Below, in pieces: positions 48,039-60,521 of a stretch of 64,000 bases of DNA; the first letter of the stretch is position 1; each line of letters opens with the position of its first letter. This DNA is from Nemophila menziesii. Lineage: Eukaryota > Streptophyta > Magnoliopsida > Boraginales > Hydrophyllaceae. The DNA lies in the NCBI GenBank assembly GCA_029959085.1, contig JARWIR010000062.1:2108001-2172000 (forward strand), written 5' to 3'. The notes under the pieces were generated by a model that saw only the letters and a list, made by a program, of their open reading frames with translations, ran no database searches and had not been told where the DNA came from. The position numbers and the translations under genes were made by a program.

Positions 48039-48056
48039 TCCCCGGCAGCGGCGCCA
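48039..48056 (-). promoter_or_regulatory. Element 6 primer-binding site (tRNA-Asp type)
   Basis: The complement reads TGGCGCCGCTGCCGGGGA, identical to the site of element 5, six bases from the LTR end (minus strand). Confidence 0.88.
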
Positions 48057-48062
48057 AAAACT

Positions 48063-49692
48063 TGGTGTGGCCTAAGGTGTGATAAAAAGATGTATAAAAT
48101 AAGTGCAAATAAACACCCTAAGCTAACACGGTTCTGCAAGTATACAGATCGTATGCAAGTTTTAATGAATAAGTAAGATTCGTTCCTCAGGGACTACGAA
48201 GGTTAAGAAGAACTTATGCAAATTATTCAAGTGCAGATATTTAAAGATAGAAAAGTAATACACAAAGAAAGAAAATGAAAATAGATTTTTATTTGGTTTT
48301 TATAAAGAAAACTAAACTACTAAATAAAAGACAGGAAATAAAAGATATGAGTTTCGAAATAACTAATTAAAACTAAGAAAATAAAAGACAATAAAATAAA
48401 TATGAAGAATATGATATGAGAAATATAGCTTAGGTTTTGCTAGTATGCACTAATCCTTCTAATTCTATCTATTAGATCTAATTTATAAGGGAGAATATTA
48501 GCTCTTGGTATACTTAGTCAGGATTCTAAATTCCCATACCTTAGACCTTGAGAGCGACTAAGGGGGCTACGGCACAACTAAGACGTGGTTACACTCTTAG
48601 ATTTATCAAGCGCTACCAAGGCTCTAAGCAAACGCAACAATCAATTGGTGATATGGTGATTAAAACAAATCCTAATGACTATCTAGTTAGAATCATGTTT
48701 TGTCAGAACTAATATCGACACTAGACGTTATGTGGTGGTTCAATAGTTAAACACCCAGCTAAGGTGATCATCTAACTATTATTAAGGTAATCCTATACTC
48801 GTGCACTAGCAAGGAAAACAATCATTAAATCAAAATACATAATCATATATGAAGGTAAGTAGCTAATATCAAATTAAAACATATAATTCCCAAGGAAACT
48901 TAGATAGAAGAATTAGAATTCATAGTTCATACATGATGCGAAACCCAAGCTAATAGAATTAATTCATACAAAGAAAAGAAGAGAAAAGAATTACAGAATA
49001 AGAGGTTGAAGGAGACATGATTGATGCACAGCTCCTTCCAGACTTCTTCTCTTGTGTTGCAGCTTCCTCTTGGCCTTAAGGTCTGGCCAAGGATGATTTA
49101 AGAGTGTTAAGAGGCTGTATTTATAGTGGATACGTTGACCTAATTCGTTTCTTGGAGGAAAGGCCAAGTAATAGACTCCAAGCCCAACTCAAATTCGTAA
49201 GAAAATAAATATAAACACTGCTGGACCGTTTTGAGCATATCTTCTTCGTTATTGGTCGGTTTGAGCTCTATAATATACCAAAAGAATCGTCACAGAATTA
49301 TCTATGTCCCTATGAAAGGAATCTTCCAAAATCGGCTTCCTTGTAGGAGTAATTACCACTTCTTTAGTCGTGTGCTGCAGAAATTCAGATTTAGGCAGCT
49401 TTTCCTTTTCCTAATTGAACTCTGTTTCCTTCTATCTCCAATTACCATGCATATCTCTTTCCATATCTTGTAGTCTTTGACTTGGACTCTAATTAATCTT
49501 CATAATTATCTTTAAAGCTTCATGCTAAATAAACAATTAAACCCAATATGCTCTAAAAATATTATGTTACTAAATCAAGACTCAAAATAGGAAAGTTCAC
49601 TAAATTAAGCTCAAGTCAACCTATAAACTAATAAATAAGCCTAAAATGATGTCTCAGAATTATATTATATTATCACAAATGAGGAGACATCA
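48063..49692 (-). mobile_element. Element 6: 5' LTR
   Basis: On the minus strand it starts TGATGTCTCC (complement of 49692-49683) and ends CACACCA at 48063, 1630 bases. A TATAAATA promoter box lies at 49118-49125 (minus). Only one LTR of the element is present. Confidence 0.88.
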
Positions 49693-52165
49693 AAGCGATT
49701 GGTACGATACCCAATACCCTCACGTTATTTCAGATTGGGATAAGCTTCAATCAAAATTCCTAGACCGATTCTATCTGGTTAGTAGAAGATTAAAAGATAT
49801 GTTGGAGCTTGAACAATTTATGCAGGAAGATGGAGAAAGTTTGGGTGAAGCATGGTTACAATATAATGATAAAAAGACGAGATGTCCATACCATAAATCA
49901 TCGCCAGAATATTCTTTAACCATGTTCTATGGATGACTTAATAACGAGTCCAGGGCAAGAGCAGATTCGTTAGGAAAAAAAGGTTTTGTGTTACTAGATC
50001 CTGTAGAAGCCGAAATTTGTATGGAGAGAATTCTTGAGAACGAGAGAAGTTGGACAAGCGGATTAGAAGAAAAAGAAGAAACTTCAGAATCTTTGAAGCT
50101 CAAATAATTGAGCCAACAACTTAAAGAACTACAAGAATAAGCTCGAACAATTTCTTAGGTAAATCTAGTACATACTATACCTTCGTGTCCAGGTTGTGGA
50201 TCAAGAAATCATGTGTGCGAAACGTGGATGAATAATCCAGCCTCAGCTTCTTTTATATCTTCTCAAAATAACCGTTATTTTAATGGTTATGAAACTCCTC
50301 AAGAAAGCTACTCTAGATATCAGCCTCCACAACAGCGAAGTTGGGTCAGAAATCAAGAGACTTATCATCAACCCCAACATCAACCTTACTATCCACCACA
50401 ACCTATGCATCAGAAAGCGCCAATTTTTGAGAAAGCTTATCTAGAACCACCGAAACAATCAATGCAACTAGCAAAAAAAGAACAACCATTGAGTTTGAAT
50501 TCGAGTATGGCTAAGATGATGGAATTGGTTGGAGAAAATATGAAGATGAGCCAGCGAATACTTCAAACCCAGCAAAAGGTGATTAAAAATCTCGAGCATA
50601 CCTTATCACACATGGCGAGTACATTGCAAAATAGGCTAAAAGGGCAACTCCCAAGTGATACTATTGCTCCTCGAGATGATGCTTGTCATGCAGTTGAATT
50701 GCAAAGTGAAAAACAACTACCTCCACCTAGAAGAGAACCAGAACCAACCTCTATTCTAGAAAATGAGGTTGAAGAAATAATATAAGATAATGTCGAAGAG
50801 GTAGTTGAACCAAAGAGTGTCCAAGCCAAGACACCTGAAAAGAAGAAAAGCTCAGTGGAAACTAATACACGCCCTCCACCACCATACCCTTCACGTGTCA
50901 AGAATAAGGACAATGACCAAGAATTCATGAAGTTCGTTGACATGGTTAGCAAGTTAGATATTAATATGCCGTTTGTAGAAGCTCTTAAAAGAATGCCGAA
51001 ATATCTGAAGTTCATGAAGGACATTCTTTCTAACAAACAAAGTTTAGAAACTAAGGAAACAATTGGTTTGCCTGTGGAGTGTAGTGCTATTTGTCAAAAC
51101 AAGTTACCACCGAAGCTAGAAGATCCCGGAAGTTTTACGATTCCCATGGGCATTGGAGACAGTTGGAACCGGAAAGCATTATGTGATTTAGGCGCGAGTA
51201 TCAATCTCATAACAAGATCCCTGTTCGAGAAGCTTAACATAGGAGAAGTAGTACCCACTTCTGTGGTATTACATATGGCGGATCGCTACCTCTCCTGACC
51301 AGTAGGTAAAATCGAAGATGTTTTAGTTAAAGCTGGTACTTTTATTTTTCCTTGTGATTTTATTATTCTTGACTACGACGCGGATAAGAATGTCCCCATC
51401 ATCTTGGGTAGACCATTCTTAGCCACGACGTACACTAATAGATGTTGAGAATGGTGAGTTGATCATGAGGGTCCAAGACGAACAGGTACGATTCAATGTG
51501 TTTAAGGCTATGAAGTTTCCAAATTCGAAAGATGAATGTTTCAAAATAGATGTCATCGGAAAAATTACACAAGAAGTCTTCAATGAAGCAAACATAGATG
51601 ATGATCTTGATGAAGCCTTATCACTTGAATCACAAGAGGAAAACGAGATTACCACTGACGAAGTTGCTGCATTAGGATCAAATATACGAGAACAACTTCG
51701 AGAATCAGGTGACATTGAACCTATAAAGCAACCACCCATAATATGTCCACCTGTTCTCGAAGAAAAACCCCCTTCCAGACCATCTATGCTATGCATATTT
51801 AGGTACGAACAAAACTTTGCTTGTTATTATTTCTGCTAACCTTTTAGGTTCTCAAGAGGAGAAGCTACTTCATGTGCTTGGCGCTAACAAATAAGCAATT
51901 GGATGGACTATTGCCGACATCAAGGGTATTAGTCCTTCCGTTTGCAAACACAAAATTATTCTTGAGAACGAGGGAGGGCGATCTATAGAGGGACAAAGAA
52001 GGTTCGTGCCAGCTATGAACGAAGTGGTAAGGAAGGAGGTAATCAAGTTATTAGACGCGGAAATTATCTATCCGATTGCAAGCAGTGATTGGGTTAGTCC
52101 AGTGCAATGTGTTCCAAAGAAAGGAGGTATTACTACTGTCCTTAATGATAGAAGGAGGTTCAGAG
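49693..52165 (+). pseudogene. Element 7: gag-protease-RT fragment, broken
   Basis: Colinear with element 4 from mid-gag (19860) to RT fingers (about 22330). Gag at 49697-49936 gives WYDTQYPHVISDWDKLQSKF, then a stop. The nucleocapsid knuckle at about 50192-50233 reads CPGCGSRNHVCETW, with the last zinc-binding Cys changed to Trp. The gag tail is open at 50213-50785 (190 codons). Protease has DLGAS at 51185-51199, followed by a stop at 51296-51298. The linker is open at 51459-51839, and RT begins near 51890 (AIGWTIADIKGISPS). Homology breaks off abruptly at about 52165 after VPKKGGITT. The left end is the edge of element 6. Confidence 0.85.
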
Positions 52166-53906
52166 AAAATTAAAACATGGGTAGGATACTCAAATATCCC
52201 CCTCTTCTTTGGTTGAGATTCACCTTTTCTTCCCATTTGCGAAAGAAGTTAACCGAGGAGATTAACGAATAGTATTTGAGCCTTCGAAACAACGGGAAGT
52301 GCCCGGGGCAGTCCGAGAGCTATTATTTTCCTTTTCTTGCATCTTGCAAAGCAACCATGCTTTGGGAATCATACCAACAAATGTGAAAACACAAGGATTA
52401 ACATCTAAATAATTTACCACGAAGCCTACACGCATGAATGCAAGTTTTGATATATTGGTCCATGTTGAACCACTAGGAAGTCTGCTCAAAGCTCGACGCA
52501 TGGAATCAAATGAACTATCAAGTAGATGTTTAGCGAATAGAGAAAATAATCCTCTTCTTCTGAGGCTTGACCACTATTTTACAGCTTTAGTAAGGAGAAG
52601 ATTTATTTCCCGACGTCCACACCTATGTCATATGTTTTTTCTGAGACCTAGTGATCGGGTGGAAGTAAGGATAGAGGCACGAGCCCAATAGATCCATGTT
52701 TTTAAGTGCGTGACTGAGAAGAAAATGCTTGGGAAGAGGTTTAAGGCCCAACATGCCTGCCTGAAGCATTGCCCTAAGGTCACACTTTAGGTACAAAGCA
52801 CGTATACGCTTTAGGTGTTGTCGGTCGATCAGGTCCAGGTCATGGTCTATTGTTGGCCCAACAATGTCATCTATTGAAAAGTCTTACGAGTATTTGACTG
52901 AGTAGGATTCCTCATTCCTTCTATTCACAAAAACCCAATTATTATGTCACCCTCTGTGACTCAAGGGAAAGATCTATGTCATTCGAAGACCTATCTTGCT
53001 ACGGGGGAAATATGATACCAACCTGTTTTGTTTTGGCCCTTACACTTGATAAATTAACATATGTAGCACAATAATTAGACAGAAGGTACAAAATTTAAGA
53101 GTGTCATGCAACCAACGTAAAAGCTAACAATGTTAACACAAGCCTTCGGGGTTAGCTGACTCAGGCTTATGATATATGTCCTCAAATGATCTATGATGAA
53201 GGTACCAAATGGTATGTGTAACCCCATGTCGAGACTCCAATTGTAACCGTTATTTCTCATTCACTAGGACATCAAAACCTGTCATCAGGGAGAGGGATGA
53301 CGGATTTTGATACCAGCAACAATATATTTCCTTTTTACATCTTTGGAGAACATTTGGAAACTAAGCTCATAAGTTTTATGCTATGTTCCAAAATTAGATC
53401 GAGAAGGTTCCTTTTGGAACCTATTCTTGATGGACTAAGGAGGTATTATATATGACTACCGTATTCATCGCTACCATTAGTGGAACTTTAGGAGCAACAT
53501 CACTCAAAGAGTAAGAACTAGAAGAACAATTGGAAGAATATCCACCATAACTTGTAGAGGAGGTTGGCCCAAGACGGTTAAAGGTTCATCACTAATAGAT
53601 GGTGAAGAATTACAACTTACCGCTAAGTCATGATTTAAATGAGGATTACCCTTGACATGACTTCTCGGACTTCCCATTAACCTATTACCTCTATAAGTCA
53701 CTTAAAAAACTGAGAAAACTATATACCTTATGTTGCACCGATAAGAAAATGATCAAGAAAAGACCACTTGATCGCTAGACATTCAGCACGAGAAAACATC
53801 TGAAAAAATCTATTAGTGGAGTGAGGAATCAAATAGAATGGAGGGACGTTATATTAGTTAGCCTCCTGAAGTCATTATGGCCCAGGATACTCGGAAATCG
53901 TGCATC
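52166..53906. other. Unassigned, interrupted on the right by a solo LTR
   Basis: No recognised family. Open frames of 79 (minus, 52262-52501) and 85 codons (plus, 52434-52691) overlap each other and neither has convincing motifs. Probably decayed retroelement sequence. Confidence 0.25.
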
Positions 53907-55703
53907 TGATGTCTCCCTATTTGTTCTAAATATTAGCCCTCTGGAGACATCATTTTAGGTGAATTATTGACTTGTTAGCTAGACTTTGATGCTTATTTGA
54001 TCATATTACACTTTCTCCCCTTGGAAATTAAGTATTTGCAGATTCTGAGATTTTGTGCGTAAATTTGACTATTTTTAGTGCAAAGTTAATAGGTTCTTGA
54101 ATTTCATGAAAGACCAATCCAAGGAGGAGAAGTGAGAATAAAGTCTTAGTGTATTTTAGAGTGTTAGGAAATGTTTTTACTCGAGTTTCTATTTTTAGAG
54201 TGTGCTTTCCTATTTCTATTTCTTGAATTATTGATTTATTCTTTTTAAGCATATGCGGTTTAATTATTTATTTATTGTGAAGCGTTAAAAGATAAATGGT
54301 AATTACTTAGAGACCAAGTCGAGTTAGAGAAGGAAGGGAAAGAGATTTACATGGAAATAAGAAGATTTAGGAAGGATATATGCAAAGAAGGAAAAGATAA
54401 AGCTGCCTTATGAATCTGAAATTCCAGCCACGTTTCAAAGACGAGTCCATAACTAAAGATTGGCTAGTACTCTGCACGAGTGGTCTGCACCAATAGAAAG
54501 CTCTTTCTGAGACAAGCGGTTTTATATATTGGAACTCCTCAAACGGATAAGTATTGAATGAGATATGACCAAATCAAATAAGCAGCAGAATCTTACCTTT
54601 TCTAGAATTTAGGGCTACGAATTTGAGAGTTCTTAACTTGTCTTCCACTCCAAGCAAATTCGACCTAGGGTTCCCTAACACCTATAAATACACCCCTTAA
54701 TCTCTTCTTTTACACACACTTCACATAATTATCAAAGAGGCTTAAGGATTCAAGTCAGAGCAAGTAGGAAGGAAGAAAGCTAAGAGCTGGAGTAGTCATC
54801 TTCTCCAATTCAAAGCCAAACACAACCTCTTCATTAGGTTTATTTATTTTCTTTCTGTAAAACATTATGTCTTTTAATTTATTTGTTTTAGTTTTATTTT
54901 CCGTTATGATCTAAACTTCTTAAGTGCTTGAGAATCGCTATAAGGGTGGAACCTTAATTTATTTAATTGATGTTTTCTGATTTGAGATTTTTATAATTAA
55001 ATCCGAATTGAGTAATTTAGTATTGTTTGTTATCGTAAGTTAATTTCAATATATTTAATTTGGCCAATTAGACATAGGTTTGAGTAATTAGGCTATTCAC
55101 TTTGGTGGGGAAGTGATCATCTTGACGGGGGGTTTAATTACTGACATAGATAATAAACATAAGATAGAAATTATTGATCCTGACAGACTTAGTTAATCTT
55201 ATTGCCAATTGGGTAGAGAACTTGACATTCGAAGATGGATTATGATCACCCTGGCAGTGTTTGTAACACCTGAGAATAGCTCCTAAGTCCACCCAAGCGG
55301 GGGTTAGGAGATTCTAGAATCCCGACTACTACTAGTTACTAATTTGTCCCTTAGAAGAAGCATTGATTAAGTTTATTTTGGTGAAACCTAGCGTGACTCA
55401 AGTACTATTCTCTCATCTTTTCGTCTCTTCCTATTTACTTTCCTGCATTAGTTTTTAATTTAGTTTAATATTTACTTTATTTGCACTTTAGTCTTTTAAA
55501 CAAAAATCAAATAAATATCTGTTTCTTTACTTTTAATTTTCATTCAAGCAACTATTTCTATTTATTGCATAACACTTTAATCATACCTAATCCGTCCCTG
55601 AGATTGATCTCGTTTAACGGATATTACTTGGACGACCTGTACACTTGCGGTACGTGTCTTGCCTTTTTAGGTGTGTTTATTTAGAACGCACTAGGAGACA
55701 CCA
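53907..55703 (+). mobile_element. Solo LTR with exact target duplication
   Basis: A complete 1797-base LTR, TGATGTCTCC to GAGACACCA, with TATAAATA at 54683-54690. Both sides carry GCATC (53902-53906 and 55704-55708), and neither a primer-binding site nor a polypurine tract is adjacent. The element was therefore reduced to one LTR by recombination. Its first 700 bases are closest to the element 5 LTR. Confidence 0.93.
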
Positions 55704-55708
55704 GCATC

Positions 55709-57119
55709 ATTGTACGAGACCTATTGCCATTAGCGAGGTAATGATAGAAATTCAACCACTTGGAGGGAGGCATTTGTCCCACGATAGCGTACCATATAAG
55801 ATAGTTTGTACTAACATCTATTTCGATACTTAAGGATGAATGAGCTATCCAACCGGTCCTACTCAAGTAGTCGCTCTCAATTGCACATGCTCAAGAAGGT
55901 TTTGTTAGGATCGCCATCGTCATGATATGGCCTTCGTCAAGGACCTTATTATCGGGGGACTCACATAACCTTTGTCTAAGGATCTCTGAGACAAAGGGGT
56001 ATGGTCGAATCTGTGTGATAGTATGACTGGACCGACTACATTTTTCGAGGAACATTAATGCCCGAGCACTCCCTTTGAGAATACAAAAAAAAAACTTATC
56101 CATGAATATTGGGATTTTTCTATCTATAAATACCAATGCCATTTGGACAAAAGAGGTGTCACTTTTATTACTACATTGTTAATTTTTACAGTTGGACTTA
56201 GTCCTTTAATACTATCCTCGTATTTTGCCCCAATATTGACTTGACCGTCTGAATGCTATCGGGAGGCAACCCTCTCTATGAACCTAACTCTTTTCTGGTT
56301 TAGGTCACTCAACCAAGCAGTAAATAGCTTCACCTCGGGCAATCCTCAAGAGAGGTTTTGAAGTTCCATGGCTCGTGTTTGTATTGGTTAGGTATTTCAC
56401 GCTCTATCGCCGTTCAAAAAAACGCTCTCCCGACTAGATGTGTTTTGGTGGCTTAGATTGTTTCTTTTCTTAGTTATATGGTATTTTTATTATGTAATTT
56501 GATAGTGATTTATTCTCTTGGATTGTTATGAAACTTTGATTTTATTATGTTATTTGGCCATTTTATCTAGTCTTTAAGTATTTTATTAAATTATATTGAT
56601 TTGGATTATGTACTTTGGAATTATGTTGCTTAAATGGATTGTTATTATCTTTCCATTTATATTGATTCTCTTTTTCTCATGTTGATAATGGAAGAGAAGA
56701 GACAATATTATGTGGGTTGTTCAATTTCCTCAATATGTTATATGCATTAATTTAACTTAGTAATCACATAGTGAATTATGTACAAGGAGTCATGTCGATA
56801 AAATTCCATATTTGACATATTTTGATTGTTGAATAGATATATGCACAATGTGAAGGGGATTTGTGCTTTAAAGACGGCATATGTGTTAAACATCATGTCA
56901 TACTTGTAATTATATGATTGAGCGTTTCTTCATCATAAAAAGGAGATTGTTGGCCTACGTATTTTAGGTATGGGAAATATTTATCATTGTACGTTTCATT
57001 ATTGTGCATATAATTGTGTATTAAACTAGGTTAGGTAAAATTCGAAAATATAGGAAGAAGTAGATCTTAGCCATGTAATTTCAAATTCGGACGACATGGT
57101 ATGCCCATATATTTAATTC
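55709..57119. other. Unassigned sequence right of the solo LTR
   Basis: Continues whatever lay left of the solo LTR. The frame at 55891-56142 on the minus strand (83 codons) is not recognised. 56400-57060 is AT-rich without features. Confidence 0.25.
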
Positions 57120-57208
57120 AGATTTACAAGAGTTAGCTCGGTATACCGAACTCAGAAGCACAGTACATTGGATGGCCCGGTATATCTCACATCCAAGGCA
57201 TGGTTTAC
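57120..57208. repeat. Palindrome-bearing post-pol remnant, continued at 58733
   Basis: TCGGTATACCGA at 57138-57149 is a perfect 12-base palindrome. CCCGGTATATC lies near 57178. A third site, GGTATACCGCGG, is split by the solo LTR and resumes at 58733. This is a decayed piece of the palindrome segment of another element, and it places the neighbouring unassigned DNA in the same family. Confidence 0.65.
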
Positions 57209-58732
57209 TGGTGGGTTCTGGTGTGTTATAAAATAATGCAATAAAATTAAAGGAACAAAGGATCCAGATAACGCAAGTGTACGGGTATTTCTAAGTAATA
57301 AATAAGTAAATACGGGAAAATCGTCTCCACATGGTTTTAAGTAGTTATTCTAACTTCGTGTTCAATATTAGAATAAATAGTTTTAATTTTCTTAATTAAA
57401 AAGATAGGTAGCAAAGGAGATTGTTTTCTAATTAAATAAATAATAGATAATAAACAATGAATACTTATGCAAATAAGATAAGGAGATGCAAGTATGAATC
57501 TATCCTATTGAATTTATGATTTCTAAGAATAAGGATGAATGGAAAATCTCATAATAGTCGGGACTCTATAATCTCCTAGCCCCCTGTCGGGTGGACCTAG
57601 GAGCTATCCTAAAGTACTATAAACCCCTATATGGGCAAATATGCCTCTTCGGATGTGAAGTTCTTTTACCTCTTTGGCTACGTGTTTAGTCAAGTCTGTC
57701 GGTCAATAATGAACACCGCGCGTCTATATCCTAGTTCTGTAATTAAACCTCCCCCTGTCGGATGATCACTCGCCACTAAGTGAATAGCCTAATTACTAAA
57801 ACCTACCCTTGATTCATGACTTCAATGATAGTAAACCAACACAAGAATATAGTCAATGGAAATTAAGAACCAATTGAATTAAATATTAAAATCCTAAATT
57901 CAAATTAAAACAGAAAAACAATAATCAATGGTTCATATAATTATAATCCTAAAGAGAAATTATGCATACTAAAACTCTTGAATAAATAGGTTAGAAATAC
58001 CTCATAGACAAAATAGATCTAATACTAATTTACCCAAAGAATAGAGATGGAGAAGTGTTGAACAAATGTAGTTAAGCTCTAGATCCTCTTGATTGCATCT
58101 AGGATAATTTATGTATGTATATTAAGTTTATGCAGCCAACGGATGATTTTATAAGGTTTAGAACTGATATATATAGGTGCTAGGTCGAAATCTTGGAGTA
58201 GGGACCAAGTAAAAGAGTCCAAGCCCAACTCAAATTCGTAAGTAGATAAGGATAATCAATGCTGACTTGTTTTGACCATATCTCCTTCGTTAATGGACCG
58301 TTTTTGGCCTGTAAGATATCAAAAGAATCCTCACAGAAATATATATCTACCTCCAAAAGGGATCTTCCAGAATCGTCTCGGATTTGGAGTTATCTTCACT
58401 TTTTTAGACGTAACTGCAGAAATTCAGATTTATTTGGCAGTTTTTCTTTCCTAATTGAACTTTGTTTCCTTCTATCTCCTGATTTCTTCAAGATCTTCTT
58501 TCCTTATCTTCTTAGAATTAATTTGGCATCTAATTTATTTTCATAGTATCTTTAAAACCTCACATTAACACACAAATTAAACCAAATATGCTCTAAAAAT
58601 AATAATTCATCAAATCAAGACAAGAAATAGGAATATTACGAATTAAGCACAAAAGTCAATATAAATAGACCATTTTCTACCTAAAATGATATCTCCTAAG
58701 GGATTATATTTAGAACAATTAGAGAGACATCA
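57209..58732 (-). mobile_element. Solo LTR, minus orientation, inside a palindrome site
   Basis: On the minus strand it runs TGATGTCTCT (58732) to GAACCCACCA (57209), 1524 bases. Flanking 5-mers are TTTAC (57204-57208) and TATAC (58733-58737), a duplication with one change. Joining the flanks restores the phrase GGTATACCGCGG. No internal sequence is attached. Confidence 0.88.
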
Positions 58733-58737
58733 TATAC

Positions 58738-59000
58738 CGCGGGCAATTAAATCAAAATCTACGAGAGTTTGGCTGGTACAACACACATCTGCAACCACAC
58801 AGCAAGGCTCGGTAACCGCATATCCAAGGCTCGGCCCACCATGGCATTTAAAGTCAAGATTTATGAGATTTTGAAAGGTACACTTAAAATCAAAGGCTTG
58901 GTGCACCGGGATTACATAAATTTCAAATTAGGAAATGCCACGTAAAAAAGACCATTGAGGCAGTTAACCTATATATATGTGTATGTGTGTGTATGTGTGT
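58738..59000. other. Unassigned with short TATATATATGTGTATG repeat
   Basis: Continuation of the palindrome-bearing remnant to about 58920, then an impure AT/GT microsatellite near 58970-59000. Confidence 0.35.
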
Positions 59001-59495
59001 GTGGTCATATTTTCGGAAAATTGTCTCTTCAAATATCCATTATTCAAAGCATTAGTCATCAATCATTAGAAATACTTCCTTTGCAATCTAAACTCAGATT
59101 TAGTCATTGTTTATGACATTGAAATTTTAAACGTGTATTCACTCATGTAGGAGTATTGTGAGCATTATAGATCTCAAACCATAATTTTATCTTCTTGTTC
59201 TAATGTAGGAATATGTGTTTCCTTACCCTAGAAAAGAGAGAGAGAGAGATTTGATCCTTGTGTAGAGAAAACATGAGAGAATGCTTCGTGGGTTACAAAG
59301 GGGTCGTAACGGGTTTGTAATATCACCTTGTTTTCAAGAGATACGATATTTTAGTGGAAATCTTACAAATCCTAAGGGTCGAAGACCTTAGGTAGTGGAC
59401 TATACCTCCCGAAGCCGAACCACTATAAATTGGTCTGTATCGCTTATTTTTACACTTTCACAAGAGTCCTATTCAAACCCCCTCTCTAAAATATA
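59001..59495 (+). mobile_element. Possible Copia-type LTR 3' part
   Basis: The phrase GAAGCCGAACCACTATAAATTGG near 59413 and the ending CCTATTCAAACCCCCTCTC near 59468 resemble the U5 ends of plant Copia (SIRE-like) LTRs. A TATATATATG box lies upstream near 58970. The 5 kb region carries a related stretch in opposite orientation. No PBS was identified. Confidence 0.4.
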
Positions 59496-60521
59496 AATTG
59501 GTTAATAGGTATCCATTTAACAAACGCGTGACTCACTTTTAATGTATAAGCTTTTTGTAAATATACGTAATTTGTATCTTTCACCACCCCTCTCCTAAAT
59601 TTTCTATATCATCAAGAAATCTCTTTCACAATATTGACTTGAGTATCAAAATGTCATAAAAAGCACACCTTTTTTATGGACCTTAGACATGGTTTTGTAG
59701 GTACGGAAAATAGGTTTTCCAGTTGACCATTCTGGACTAGTCCATCTAGTTGACTCAAGTAATTTTCTCACACCAGGTATAGAAGTCTAAGATCGAAGAA
59801 ACCAAAATCTTATCTGGTATTTAGTATTTTCTCTATCATGTGTCAATCATAGAGCAAACCTCTACCAAATATATTTAAATAGGCTATAGTTCTTGAACTT
59901 CATGGTTGTATTGAATAAGTAACGGAATGATGAGTATTGTTTGGCGAGAGTCGAGGATGGGTTTGAGTATCAGTCCGGCTTCCTTTCTCTATTGGTTGAT
60001 CTTTCCTTTGTTATGCTAGCTGGAGGACCTATTGAATATGGTTGACTGGTACCAAGAGGAAAAGTAACCGTGTCATTGATAATTTATTTACAGAGCATGG
60101 ATAACTTTGTCCTATCAACGTTCACTTATTAACCGATAAATCATCTTTGAGTTTGTCGTATAACCTCGATGGAACTTTCTTGCTTTTATCATTCTCTCAC
60201 AAATCTTAACTATTTATCTTCATTTTTTCTTGCCTTCTTCTTCTATTTCCTTTTCTAGTGGAATGAAAACTTAGGAACAATCATAGGGTTAAATGGACCA
60301 GAAACTGGACTGAACGATTAGACATAGACTTTGGACTAGTAGACTATTATTGGAATCCATTGTAAACATCCCGTAAAAAAAAAAATCCTAATATACAACA
60401 AAAGACTAAGTCTATAGAATTACACAAATTTCAGTATTTACACAATTACAATTGTAATAGCTCTAGAATGAGAATATCCTAAATAAGAGAATACAAATAT
60501 TGTGATCTAAAATATATAATT
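59496..60521. other. Intergenic sequence downstream of HCAR
   Basis: No element or gene is recognised. The part nearest 60521 will include the HCAR 3' UTR. No unambiguous polyadenylation signal was picked out. Confidence 0.4.

Larger units (their letters stand above)
46191..49692 (-). mobile_element. Element 6: gag-only Athila-related element, 3' end missing
   Basis: On the minus strand: LTR (49692-48063), primer-binding site (48056-48039), a gag-derived ORF (47907-46720), the post-pol junction near 46690 and a palindrome cluster (46490-46271), after which homology stops near 46190. No protease, RT, RNase H or integrase lies between ORF and junction. The N-terminal capsid part of gag is also absent, so leader is fused to the middle of gag. 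The right-hand LTR edge lies against element 7 gag, suggesting insertion into element 7 with later loss of the left side. Confidence 0.85.
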
